This document shows positions 12,739-22,617 of a DNA stretch of 64,000 nt, piece after piece. Source of the stretch: Cadophora sp. MPI-SDFR-AT-0126 (taxonomy: Eukaryota > Ascomycota > Leotiomycetes > Helotiales > Ploettnerulaceae); contig JAGMVK010000001.1 of NCBI GenBank assembly GCA_020747065.1, positions 1 to 64,000 on the forward strand, given 5' to 3'. Position numbers and translations under genes: made by a program. Under the pieces are notes generated by a model. That model had not been told where the DNA came from. It searched no databases and saw nothing but the letters and a program-made list of their open reading frames with translations. Position 1 is the stretch's first letter. Each line of letters starts with the position of its first letter.

Positions 12739-12954
12739 GTTAGTCCGCAGGCCCATCCAAAGCATGTCTTAGCTAGAATAGGGGGTAGGACCACTTACGG
12801 GGGTGATTCGGTAGCGTTTCGGGAGGCAGTATATAGTCTAGTACCTCCCACCCCCTCTTAGAATAAACACAGATTTTCCACACCATTAAGCTTGATATGC
12901 ATATACATGATATTTACGTTTGATTCTTGGCTTATATTCGGTATTGAACCGACA
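12739..12954 (+). repeat. 3' LTR of copia element
   Basis: This is the 216-bp partner of the 5' LTR. It is followed at once by the second ATGAT target duplication (12955-12959). A short purine-rich run, AAAAAGAAGAG, lies just upstream (12721-12731) and may be the polypurine tract. Confidence 0.93.
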
Positions 12955-13416
12955 ATGATAAAGATTTAATTATTTCTAGTAACGTTAAGGCTAGTACTAC
13001 AGACTTCATTTCTAAGTAAGTTTCTATATTCAAGCTTAAATATAAGAAGAAATTGAAGGCGGAAGAAGAGGCAAAGGCCGCTCGTAAGCTACTGGACTTT
13101 CGTAATACTAAGAGTAATAGTAATATGCGTTGTAATATAAGTAAGTCAAGTAAGGAACAAAATACTGATTTTTTCAATAAATACTAAGTCTAAATCTTTA
13201 GACTAAATTACAAAAAGAACTCAATTAGTACCTTATAATATATATTTCATTCTGATAGCGTTTCCTTTAATAGTTATTTGTTAATCGTTAAGTGAAGTTT
13301 TTTTTTGGAAGTCACATAATATTACTGGATCCGATCTATTAATTTGCGGAACATTACAATCTTGCTTTATAGACAGTAATTACGAATAATTACCATACAA
13401 ATTAGGTATGAACCTT

Positions 13417-14413
13417 TCAAGCCTCACGTATACCTGCGTTCCTAAAATAAGCCCTGGCCCTACGGGCAGCGTCTAGTCCAGTGCAAGCTTAAATACAAGC
13501 CCATTCTAAGAAATCTTAGTATATGGTATATTTATAACGTTCTCTACAGTAATAGCGACGTATATATGCCTTAAGATCTCCAAAGCTCTCTTCAATAGGA
13601 TTAAAATCTAGAGAATATAGAGGGAGGAATTATAGTAATACTCCACGCCTCTTAAACTGCGCTTTAATCTAATTAATATTAGAGTAATGGATTAACGCGT
13701 TATTAAGTATAATAACAAATCGAGAAACTAGAAAAGCGTTGCAAAAAAGTAAAACGTTATCAATAAGGAAATCCTTAAACATATCGCCGTCGCAGGGTGC
13801 CGTAGAAAGTAAAAAGAGCAATATATCCATTAATAGAATATACTAGTAAAACAGAGACTCTTTCTCTATTCTGCAACTACCTACGTACTACAGCTCTTAC
13901 TCCAGAGGTAGACTAACTATAATTATAATCTCCCGTTCTATCGTCGCTACTAGATTCGTCTACGCAAACGATTTAATCAGCTGTAAAGCCTTGGAGTTAG
14001 TATGCCCATTCTAGACATAATTCCTCGTTTTGCTAAGCCGCTATAACCTTCAAACGCTTTCGAGTAAGCTTAATTCGAGCTAGTATATTATGGACCGTCG
14101 ATCGAGAGACCTTGACGTTATATATGTCGTCTAGAAACTCCGTAATCTCGTCCTAATACATCCAAGGCCTCTCGTCTAATAAGAGCTTAATTAAATGCTC
14201 CATTTCTCTTGATACAATCTTTATTGAACCACTAGATCTTAGTAAAACTAGCAGATCATGTTCAACACGAAGTTTATAAGCGTATATCGTTTGTTCCGTC
14301 GTATTATATATATTAGCAATTACTTGAAAGTATACTCTATCAAGTACTATTCCCGGTTCGCGAAGCGTATCTTCAATTCGCGCCACTACGTCTATATCTA
14401 AACGAGAAAGCAT
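13417..14413 (-). pseudogene. Tc1-like transposase of the outer element, RIP-degraded
   Basis: The minus-strand frame starts at ATG 14413 with an 86-codon open N-terminal part (14153-14413) that looks like a helix-turn-helix region. Further down the same strand are a DFNPIEE motif holding the catalytic Glu, then an LKAYIRRYY segment. The C-terminus reads ARAYFRNAGI, typical of fungal Tc1 transposases, and ends at TGA 13417-13419. The span is not a multiple of three and holds several stops, so both point mutations and indels are present. It lies convergent to the large unassigned ORF of the same element. Confidence 0.75.
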
Positions 14414-14567
14414 CGCAACAAGCTAAAAAAATATTCATCAAAAACCGCAACTATTAAGCTTTAATTTAAGCTACTTACAAATTGTTTTAAAGATTATTTA
14501 GAGATATGGTGTAGAGAGGCGCATATCTAGCAAATAGCGGGGAAGAGCGCGTTCACGTTTTTTGATG

Positions 14568-14611
14568 AGGCTCGGTAAAATCACGTTTAAAACTAGTTAC
14601 TGACATGGCTG
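14568..14611 (-). repeat. Right terminal inverted repeat of outer Tc1-like element
   Basis: This is the exact reverse complement of 2140-2183. It ends GACATGGCTG and is followed by TA, completing the target-site duplication. Confidence 0.92.
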
Positions 14612-14613
14612 TA

Positions 14614-15006
14614 TCCTCCGAGATAACGACCAAATGTTACTGTACTGTAGATAAGCGTGCTCCTGACCCTGGTCGCGGGGGTGACGGGGGATGTCGACAA
14701 AAAATCGGAACCCGCGGGTCGTGGAGCTGAAAAGCTTTAGTACCTGAAAGAGGCGAACCATGATTGGCTATCCCCACATCTCAATCATCTTTGACGTCCG
14801 CTGTCTACTCGATACGAAGCCTAGCAGCGCGCCTCTATCGATCCAGGTAGGAGCATCTAGCGATAGAGATGATTGATATCAAGTGGTCCACACAGACAAA
14901 TATGATCATTGCGCTTTCCCTTCTTCTTTTCCCTGTCTTCATTTTTCCTTTTCAATAGATCGATTCTGCTTCTGCTTCTGCTTCCATTAGAGCCAGAATA
15001 GCCAGG
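14614..15006. promoter_or_regulatory. Upstream region of permease gene at transposon boundary
   Basis: Only 393 bp separate the outer transposon's target duplication from the permease ATG. Base composition switches abruptly from AT-rich to balanced at 14,614. A pyrimidine-rich run ending in repeated CTTCTG units (about 14,920-14,990) precedes the ATG, as is common in fungal 5' leaders. A GATA core (CGATAG, about 14,860) is present. No clear TATA box. Confidence 0.4.
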
Positions 15007-16824
15007 ATGAGCGACTCCCAATATTCTCTAAAGTCGGCCTCAGCGCAGCCGGCACTTCAAGATGCTATCCTGTCCGCCGACGAACTCGAACTCCGAGCCC
15101 AGGGTCACAAGGGAGAGCTCCCTCGACAATTCTCGACGCTTTCGACTCTGGCCATCGCCTTTACCCTAACAAGTGCTTGGATCGGGTATTCTGCAACCTT
15201 TCCATACCCTTTGCTGGCTGGTGGTGGTCCGTATGTGTTTTGGGGCCTAATCGTTGCCACGGTAGCGTGCTGCATCATCAGTAAGATATTGGATCGCACG
15301 CACCGAGCGAGTGTTCTTTCTGGATGTGAGCTGACAATCTCCATAGCTGCAGGACTGGCCGAGCTAAGTTCCGCGTATCCATCGACTGGAGGCCAATACC
15401 ATTTCGCATTCATGGTATCTTCCCCGAGCACTCGCGCGAGCGTGGCTTTCGTCATGGGCTGGCTCTCGGTCATCGCCTATTGTCTCTTCACAGCCAGCGC
15501 CACAGTTGTATGTGCCCAGATCACGGCCGCGATCGCTGGTTTCTGGCATGAAGACTTTGTCGCGACGCAGTGGCAGATCTACCTGATGTATGTCTTGTTC
15601 CAGGCGCTCGCAACGGCCGTTGTTACACTTTTCCCTCGTCAGCTGCCGAAGACGGAGATTGTATTCTTTTTTATCAGCGTCTCTGGCTGCATTGCCTTCT
15701 TCATCACTGTACTTTCGGCCAGTGAAACAAAACAGCCCGCCAAGGTTGTGTTCACCGACGTTGTCAACGTGACCGGGTGGAGCGATGGAGTGTCTTTCAT
15801 TTTGGCAGTGGGAACGTGCATGTACGCGTACATTGCCACGGACGGGGCATCCCATCTTGCAGAGGTGAATTTAGCATTGAAATGTAGGAGTATTGAGCTT
15901 CAGGTTGACCGGACCAGGAACTTCCAAATCCTGGCAAAGGTATTCCGAGAACAATGGTGCTCAGTCTTGTCATATCAGCCCTTAGCGTCATCCCCTGGAC
16001 ATTAGCATTCATGTTCTCGACAAACGACCTCGAAGCTGTTGGTTCTTCCACGTTTCCCATCCTCGAAGTCTATCAACAAGCGTTGAACAATCGCTCAGGT
16101 GCTACGTTCCTCGCTGTGTGGCTTCTGGTTGTTTATCTCGGCTCTATCATTAGTGCCACGGCGGCCACAGGCCGGCTGACTTGGGCGTTTGCTCGTGATA
16201 ATGGCCTTCCATTCTCACCCACCTTAGCGAAAATCCACCCGCGTCTCCAAATGCCTGTCAATGCGACGTGTGCCGCGAGCGTCTTTGTCGCCGTATACGG
16301 TGTAATCTACGTAGGGTCAACAACGGCTTTCAACAGCTTCATCTCGATGTCGATCCTGTCTCTCAACGTGACCTACGCAGTTCCGCAAGGAATTGTTTTC
16401 TACCGCGGGCGAGAAAAAATACTTCCATCGACACGACACTTCAATCTCGGCAAGATTCTCGGCCCTTTCTGCAACGTCTTCTGTGTGCTCTGGGTCTCCT
16501 TGTACACAGTTTTGTTCTGTCTTCCAACATTCTTGCCCGCAGAGGTTGCGAGCATGAACTATGTTTCTGTTGTTGTGGCCGGTGTTGTGTTGATCATCGT
16601 TATCATGTGGTTCTCTGGCAAGAACAAGACGTTTATGGGACCGGTGAGTTATATAACCTTGAATAATCCTTTGCTTTTGCGCCGTGGGAGAGTGGTACTA
16701 ACGCATTTTGACCCAGATCATAAACATGGAGCTCCTCGAGGCAGCCCAAGTCCAACATGGTGAGGACGCCGAGAACGATCTAGAACATCAACGACGGGCG
16801 AACCAGGAAAAGCCAGTGGTGTAA
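15007..16824 (+). CDS. APC-family amino-acid/GABA/choline-type permease
   Basis: Four exons (15007-15280, 15347-15864, 15918-16643, 16717-16824) encode 541 aa. The introns are 66, 53 and 73 bp with GT-AG ends. Their removal restores family motifs: AGLAELSSAYPSTGGQYH after intron 1, and the loop DGASHLAE then LPNPGKGIPR across intron 2. About 12 hydrophobic segments, the N-terminal LGHK-like motif (AQGHKGEL) and the SSAYP-GGQY signature place it in the fungal GABA/choline permease group of APC transporters in the plasma membrane. The substrate cannot be told from sequence. It is the first unique gene beside the transposon block and points toward a P450 gene. By position it may import the substrate of the enzymes at 21-25 kb; that is inference. 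Confidence 0.9.
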
Positions 16825-17713
16825 AGTTTCACCTGAAGTGAATATCGGAAGGAGCATGTATTTATCAAATAAAGAACGGGCTTCGGGCGTTATGCTCGGA
16901 TTACCATACGCGATCTTCCAAGGCGCTGCCTTTGTTGTCAATAATAGACTGTTTCGGATTGTCTGGTATCTTTCCAGATTCTGCTCAAGATCATCGTTCG
17001 AATCTATAGGTGCTTGATACAGAGTCGGAAATGGTATATCAGGTAATTCTGCTAAACAAGGTCACTTTAAAGTAATTGAAGGATGGACTGAAAGTGTGAG
17101 AGAGCATCGAGTGACTACGGCTATTTATCAGGAAGTCGATTTAATCGATTATTAATCAACTCAAATTCAGTAGTAGCTCGCTGTTTTGGGTTGGACTCCA
17201 TATGAATAGCTGGCTTTAAATCCGGGCTATCAATGAATATGTGCATCTGACGTCATTTAGAGATTCAATTCACTCTCTACTATTGTATATAGGCCCATGA
17301 ATATAGGTACAAAAAGCAGGAATTGTATCACTTGGGAAGGGTACAATAGAGGTAATTTGAGGGGCATGTGAAAGGTTATGTATTGAGTTGAAATAACTAC
17401 AAACCAGGTAGGAGTTAGCTTTTAAATTTGACCTACACCGCTTTTTCTTATTACTTCGTATATTGGCGTATGGCCTAGTCTATTGGCCAATTACACACGC
17501 CATTGGCCAATGGCATACATTGGCGAATGGAGCGGAACATGCATAATTTCACGTCCAGCGGCTTCAACCACGTTCTGCAACCTGCTCATAGCTCCCCAAT
17601 CAATCCTTGAGTCAAGCATGCCACTACTCGAGGTCTTTCTAGCGCTTCTACCATGCGGATCTCTTCCACCATTTTTCTAAGTGAAGGCTGCACAGTGCCA
17701 AGACCCAGATCAA
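16825..17713. other. Intergenic region between convergent permease and P450 genes
   Basis: This 889-bp spacer holds the 3' ends of both genes. It has no convincing ORF. Its one clear structure is a set of four ATTGGC-type near-palindromes at about 20-bp spacing (17462-17528), listed separately. Confidence 0.6.
17462..17528. repeat. Four regularly spaced ATTGGCCAAT-like palindromes
   Basis: Two perfect copies of ATTGGCCAAT (17482-17491 and 17502-17511) are flanked by ATTGGCGTAT (17462-17471) and ATTGGCGAAT (17519-17528). Start-to-start distances are 20, 20 and 17 bp. Each perfect copy is two overlapping inverted CCAAT boxes, the core site of the fungal CCAAT-binding complex. It may be a binding array or a degenerate 20-bp tandem repeat. 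Confidence 0.6.
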
Positions 17714-19347
17714 TTAGCGCGCAACAAACTCCAAGGGACAAGTCAACGCGTGCGGCACTCCACTCGTCAACTGGTCGTCCATACGCATACTCTCCTCAGT
17801 CACCCCGGCCGTTACTCGCGTCGTGTAGTGCATGTAAACGGCAGCGATGATCAACTTTATCTCGGTCATGGCGAGGTTATGCCCCAAGCACATGCGCCCG
17901 CCGGAGCTGAAGGCCCAGAAGTGTGCGCGCATAGCCGTCAGTTGCGCGGCGTCGTCCGTTAACCACCGCTTGGGGTCAAAGAGGTCAGGGTTTGGGAAGA
18001 TGTCTTCCACACGGTGCAGACTGTACGCCTGACAACCCACCGTTGTCCCAGGCGGCATAGCTTGGCCCGAGATCACGGCGCCTGTGGGAGGCACGACGCG
18101 GAATAGCGTCATGGGTACCGGTGGGCGCCAGCGCATGGACTCATAGATCACGGCATCCAGGTACGGGAGCTTGTCAAGCACGGCGATCGGAGCGGTCTGC
18201 GTCACGGGGTCGAAGGAGTCCTTGATGCTCGATAGTTCTTCGAAGAGCCGGTCTTGTACGTATGCGTACTCAGGCGTCGAGATTCGCCACATCAATGTGC
18301 ACATGGCATCGCCGGTCGTGTCGACGCCCGCGACCAAGTGATCCATGCACTCGGCTGCGATGGCGGGCTCGTTGTTGGGGACCTGGCTGAAGAGTTTGGC
18401 GCATGTCGAGAGGGTGTCTTTGGTGGTCTGGTCGCGATGGAAAGACGAGACGGTGTCTTGCCCATAGTCGCTCAGCCGGCTGCCTCGGACGTGATATGCC
18501 GTGCTTTGGCCGCTGAGCTTGCGCATGACAGTTATCAGCTGCGTTTTGAGCCCCATAACCCAGCCGAAGTAGTGTAACATGTATAGGCGTGTGCGGTGCT
18601 TGACGCCGGACAGATCATAGACGAGCCCTCTGTGCTCAGGGTTCGATATCGTCTTGGTGCCGTGAATGCCGTAGAGATGATTCGTGATAGCGCTGAATTA
18701 GGTTAGACTCGCAGCTCATATTATGGGGAGTTGAGCATACTCAAGTGCATAGTAGTGTAGCCACGTGTAAACATCGAGAACGGGCCCTCCAATGGACACT
18801 TGCTTCATGAATGCTGAAGCATGCTCACGTACTTTTTCGGCCACGGATGGCTGCATCACGTAGCTCTTGGTATATCGATCCGCGACCAACCTCTTTTTGG
18901 CCGAGTGCTAATTTGTCAAGCTTGAGTCCACTGAGTAGGCGTGAGAGATATGGGGATTAAACGTACATTTGGCTTGTCCAGACTCGTGAAAGTGTTTCGT
19001 ACATTGTAGTATATGAATAGGTCGTAAAAGGAGCTTTTGGAGAAAGTCGACTTGATGCCATAAATATCTCTCAAGCTTTCATGGTTGTTAAATGAGACTT
19101 CGCTCGGCGAGACTCGTACCACGGGGCCGTACTGGGAATGAAGTTTGTCGATTTGAATAGTTCTGTCACCCGTGAATTCGTGATATATGAGCCATAGCTG
19201 AGTCACTGCTGTTAGTTTGGGACCCGGGATTTTTGACAATGGTGAAAGGAAGAGCCGATATATCAGCACGCCTGCAAAGTATGTGATTGCCAAGAGAGCT
19301 GCAATTAGAACAGTTTGCACCCCGACAATGAACGTTGCGATTGCCAT
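17714..19347 (-). CDS. Cytochrome P450 monooxygenase
   Basis: Three exons (19347-18967, 18907-18741, 18692-17714; introns 59 and 48 bp) encode 508 aa, a normal fungal P450 length. An N-terminal membrane anchor (about residues 5-30) is followed by the IPGPK hinge. The I-helix oxygen-binding motif is AGVDTTGD, the ExxR is ESMR, and the heme-binding loop FSSGGRMCLG has the ligand Cys near residue 451. The protein would sit in the ER membrane and oxidise a small molecule with NADPH-P450 reductase. I cannot assign a CYP family or substrate. It converges on the permease gene. Its neighbours are hydrolases of ureide/amide type, so it may act on the same compound, though coincidence is possible. Confidence 0.92.
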
Positions 19348-20201
19348 TGTCGATGAGATGTAGATACTACTGTTCGAGCGAACCCAAGCATCAAATTTAC
19401 TCAGGTGTCAACTTATGTCTCTCATGATCGATTTTGACGCTTATCATGCGCCTCTTAAAGGATCCCTCGTGGAACTTACTTCAAACTTACCAAGCAGGAG
19501 AGACCCTCTGCCCTACGCCCCGGTGACGCTGATTTGCCGGCGTCCAGCGATATGGGTCGTCGGGCGATGACCGAAATTGACAGTCTTTTATCGACGGCCA
19601 TCTTCAATCGTGGACCCCGGTCCATGCTAGCACGCCCGAGCTCCACTCCCCAATACCAGGTACTGTACTCCACCCGGCTATTTATCGATAGGGTTTTGAG
19701 ATGGCCTGGGGCCTGTCTGATTCTAGGACTTCGACCTGCCACGAGGATCAAAGCTTTTCTGTGAGATAGCATACCCTTCATCGTTCTACATTGATTTGAG
19801 TCACGGCCTGCCTAGGGCTCACTGGTCACATGATAAAAACAAGTGATTCAAAGACTACTTTACTTTGGCCCTTCAACACTTTAACATTTTATAGATTGAT
19901 TGAAGATTCTCGTTCACGTTGAAACCGAACCTTTCAAGCCTTGACAGTTTGCAATATCGCGTTCGACTAAAAGTTTAGAAGCTGGTCCGAAGACGCGAGC
20001 AGGTGCAAGGCAAAGACCCAAGGTGGCTAACTTCGGAACATGCGTCGCAAAGGATTAGTCTTGTCACAGGTTTTCCTTCGTATAGGTATGTTTTGTATGG
20101 TGTTATCGATAGCGAGATATGCCTTTATCGACTGCACATGTGAGATGATTTACCCACCGATTATTAAGTAAATATAAAGTATTGTCCGTATCTCACGATT
20201 A
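19348..20201. other. Upstream region of P450; no gene seen
   Basis: This 854-bp stretch starts at the P450 start codon and ends at the TIR element. Two overlapping antisense frames at 19476-19781 are shorter than about 100 codons, have no domain and are judged spurious. The P450 promoter must lie here; no clear core elements were recognised. Confidence 0.5.
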
Positions 20202-20258
20202 ACGTCCCACCCTCCCTTTCCGGCCACCCCCCCATTCCGGCCGGCTTTTACACCAAAA
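20202..20258 (+). repeat. Left TIR of MITE-like element
   Basis: The 57-bp repeat matches the reverse complement of 20933-20990 with a few differences near ATTCCGGCC. It ends TTTTACACCAAAA in both copies. Confidence 0.85.
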
Positions 20259-20932
20259 AACGCGATTTTGAGGTATTAATAAAAACACGAATAATTAATA
20301 ATATTAAATAAAAATTTTATATTCATATTTCTTGTACTTGAGTGACAATATTTAGAAAAGTAAATTCAATTTTCTTTGTAAATTATTACGTAATCTTAAT
20401 TTCTAGTTTTTACATACAAAAAACGTCAAAAATCACTTATAAATAACTTCTTAATAAGTAAATAAAATTACTTAAGACTTAAATAATATAATGTTTATAT
20501 ATAAATCTTAAGGTTTAGAAAATTTTAATATAATTCTATTAGTAATTATTTTCTAATTAAGTAATTAATTTCTCTTATACAAATATTTTATATGAGACGT
20601 TATAATTCGATTTATTATTTAATTACTATAAAAGGAAAAGTCTTTAAACTCTAGAATATTAAAAAGTGAACTATAGTCTAGCTTTACTTACAATTTTAAT
20701 TTAATCTATTAATAATTACGAAAGTTATTAAAAAATTTAAAAAAATCGATTTTATACCAAATTTGTTAGCGAGAAATTTTTAAAAGTTCAAATACTTATT
20801 TTACAATATTACATAATATAAAGTAAATAAGGATTTGGAATATTAAAGCCCGAGTAATAAATAATACGAGTTTTTAATTTTAAGATGTTTTATTAATAAA
20901 TGATCTAATTATTATATATTAGAAGTGGTGAG

Positions 20933-20990
20933 TTTTGGTGTAAAAGGGTGGCCGGAATGTGGGGGTGGCCGGAAAGGGAGGGTGGGACGT
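20933..20990 (-). repeat. Right TIR of MITE-like element
   Basis: This is the inverted partner of 20202-20258. It ends GGGAGGGTGGGACGT followed by TA. Confidence 0.85.
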
Positions 20991-21161
20991 TACCTATGCC
21001 TATTTATAGACCAGACGAGAGGTATTTCCTTGTTAAAGTGCTTTTGACTAGCCTTTTAGAGGCAGAATACGGTATGTTACGAGGCACACGCTTACGACCT
21101 TACTGGTCTTCCTCTCACAAACTAGGCGGGCTGGTCAACGATCCTAGGTATGAGCCAATCG

Positions 21162-22617
21162 TCAATCTTCTGTGAGCAGTCCCCTCTCCGCTCGCAACCT
21201 ATCGTACCTCAACACAGCTCCCAGCAACGCCTGCGCGCCCAGCGCACAATCCTCGGGACTACAGTACTCACTCGGCGTATGTGACAGCCCATCTCTTGTT
21301 GGCGTAAAGATCATACCCGTCGGACACCTTCGACTGGTATGGAAACTGTCATGCCCTGCACCACTGACCATATGTTTCCATAAATTGCCGTCCCCAGAAG
21401 TCCTTGCTAGATCTGCAGTAGTGTCCTTCGCGGCTTGCTCGATGACGCTGATGCAATCTTGATGGAATGTTACTGCTGGGTTTGCGGTTAATTGTCGCCA
21501 TTCGAGCGAAACTCCTCGCTCACTGTGATCCGCGGCGATACTGCTGAATCTCTTTCGGCATTCATCTTCGATTTGTGCGAGTGTGGTATCAGAAGGATGC
21601 CGCATATCTAGAGTGAAGCGGGTAGTGTGCGCCATGGTGTTAACACTCCCCGGATCAATCTCGATAATTCCGGTTGTAATCAATCCGGAGCACGCCTTGG
21701 CGATTTTGTTTGACTCGACGATCATCTTTGCGGCAGCTAGGACGGAGTCCTTTCTTGCCGCCATAGGTGTTGTACCAGCATGACTGTCTCTGCCCTTGAT
21801 GACCACTTCGAACCATTTGTAAGCTTGTCCGCCGGTGACAACACCAATTTTGCGTCTCTCATCCTCCAGAATAGGACCTTGTTCGATATGAAGCTCGAAA
21901 TGTGCTGCGATAGGCTGGGCCTCGTACGATACGGAGTGGTCGCCCATGAAGCCAATGCGTTCGAGTTCTTCTTTGATGGTGTACCGGTTGCCATCCGGGC
22001 TTGGGGTGACTTCCTGGCATTTCCATGCAGTTTCCAACGGAAGGGCACCAGACCATACGGCTGAAGAGACGGTGATCATAGGGAAACGGGCTCCTTCCTC
22101 ACTATAGAGCGATTGGTGAAAGTTCAAAAGCTTTGTGGTTGGGCTTACTTGGTCCAGTTGACCACCCCGATGTTCCCTTCACTCTGATAGTTGCCATCAT
22201 GGAGCGTTCGCAAAACTTCCAGGCCAGCCAGTACACCAAGAATTCCATCGTACCTTCCTCCAGTAGGCTGAGTATCCAAATGTGAGCCCATCATGACCGG
22301 AGGCGCTGTTGAATTCTTCCCCGGCTGGACGGAAAAAATATTGCCCATTTGGTCGATGGTGATCTTGCAACCTAGAGATTCTGCTTGTTGAATGTACCAT
22401 TTTCGGACGGCTTTGTCGGCGTCACCCAGAGCTAGACGTGCCATTCCAGTCCCTGTCTCGTGTCTAAAATACCTTCAGCATGCTGTTATTGATCGTGAGG
22501 TGCGCCAACTCACGTTCCATAAGCATGAGCCTTTCCAAATTCACATGATTCATGGAGCGAAGCCATCAACCTGCTACTATTGATCTTCAAGCTGGACACA
22601 TCTTTTGAAGGAGCCAT
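21162..22617 (-). CDS. M20-family amidohydrolase (allantoate amidohydrolase / N-carbamoyl-L-amino-acid hydrolase type)
   Basis: Three exons (22617-22514, 22463-22149, 22101-21162; introns 50 and 47 bp) encode 452 aa. Splicing restores THETGTGMARLAL and the metal-site motif NEEGARFP (Glu141-Glu142). Other di-zinc ligands are visible in GSHLDTQPTGGRYDG (His96, Asp107) and ELHIEQGP; the C-terminal His is in GLSHTPSEY. The dimerisation-domain motif RDSHAGTTPM is intact. These are hallmarks of the allantoate amidohydrolase/carbamoylase/beta-ureidopropionase group, which hydrolyse N-carbamoyl or ureido groups to release ammonia and CO2. No signal peptide, so cytosolic or peroxisomal. It is divergent from the DUF1989-PuuE-like fusion gene, suggesting co-regulated successive steps. 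The exact substrate is unknown. Confidence 0.9.

Larger units (their letters stand above)
3931..12954 (+). mobile_element. Ty1/copia LTR retrotransposon, RIP-degraded, nested in the outer Tc1-like element
   Basis: Two direct LTRs (3931-4147 and 12739-12954) both begin TGTTRGTCCGCAGG and end GAACCGACA, so they have TG...CA ends. The flanks carry a perfect 5-bp target duplication, ATGAT (3926-3930 and 12955-12959). The internal region codes on the plus strand for Gag with a CCHC zinc knuckle and for Pol in the order protease, integrase, reverse transcriptase, RNase H, which is the Ty1/copia order. The 9.0-kb size is inflated by a 1,366-bp Tc1 element at 11,099-12,464. Without it the element is about 7.66 kb, including about 1.56 kb of non-pol DNA before the 3' LTR. 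Confidence 0.93.
2296..13187 (+). pseudogene. Unassigned ORF (about 620 codons) carried by the outer Tc1-like element, split by copia insertion
   Basis: A single frame can be followed from an ATA at 2296-2298 (probably a RIP-mutated ATG) to the edge of the copia element at 3930. It resumes after it (12,960) and stops at TAA 13185-13187. The two pieces are 1,635 and 228 nt, both multiples of three, and the frame is preserved when the LTR element and one ATGAT copy are removed. In-frame stops are TAA/TAG, as RIP makes from CAA, CAG or TGG. The predicted product is lysine-rich and Ser/Thr/Pro-rich, with basic tracts such as GKGKGKAKA and a charged C-terminal helix (KKKLKAEEEAKAARK). I recognise no domain. 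It runs convergent to the transposase, so it could be an element-borne accessory protein or captured cargo. Confidence 0.7.
2140..14611. mobile_element. Outer Tc1-like DNA transposon with two convergent ORFs, interrupted by a copia element
   Basis: The two ends are perfect 44-bp inverted repeats beginning CAGCCATGTCAG. Each end is flanked by TA (2138-2139 and 14612-14613), the target duplication expected of Tc1/mariner elements. Removing the inserted LTR element (3,931-12,954) and one copy of its 5-bp duplication leaves about 3.44 kb. The right part encodes a degraded Tc1-like transposase on the minus strand. The left part encodes a long, unassigned plus-strand ORF. Both are riddled with RIP-type stops, so this copy is inactive. 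Most Tc1/mariner elements carry one gene, so the second ORF is unusual. Confidence 0.85.
20202..20990. mobile_element. Non-autonomous TIR element (MITE-like) with RIP-degraded AT-rich core
   Basis: Long GC-rich inverted repeats (about 57 bp; outer 30 bp identical, starting ACGTCCCACCCTCCCTTTCC) bound a 789-bp element flanked by TA on both sides (20200-20201 and 20991-20992). The inner about 670 bp is extremely A+T-rich, with no ORF and no trace of a transposase. The repeats contain internal TCCGGCCACCC subrepeats. TA flanks suggest mobilisation by a Tc1/mariner-type transposase. It lies between the P450 promoter and the 3' end of the M20 gene. Confidence 0.85.

Noticed and set aside
15105..15855. 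Antisense ORFs of 122-163 codons inside the first permease gene
   Set aside because: They overlap the well-supported permease exons, have no domain, and are explained as shadow frames.
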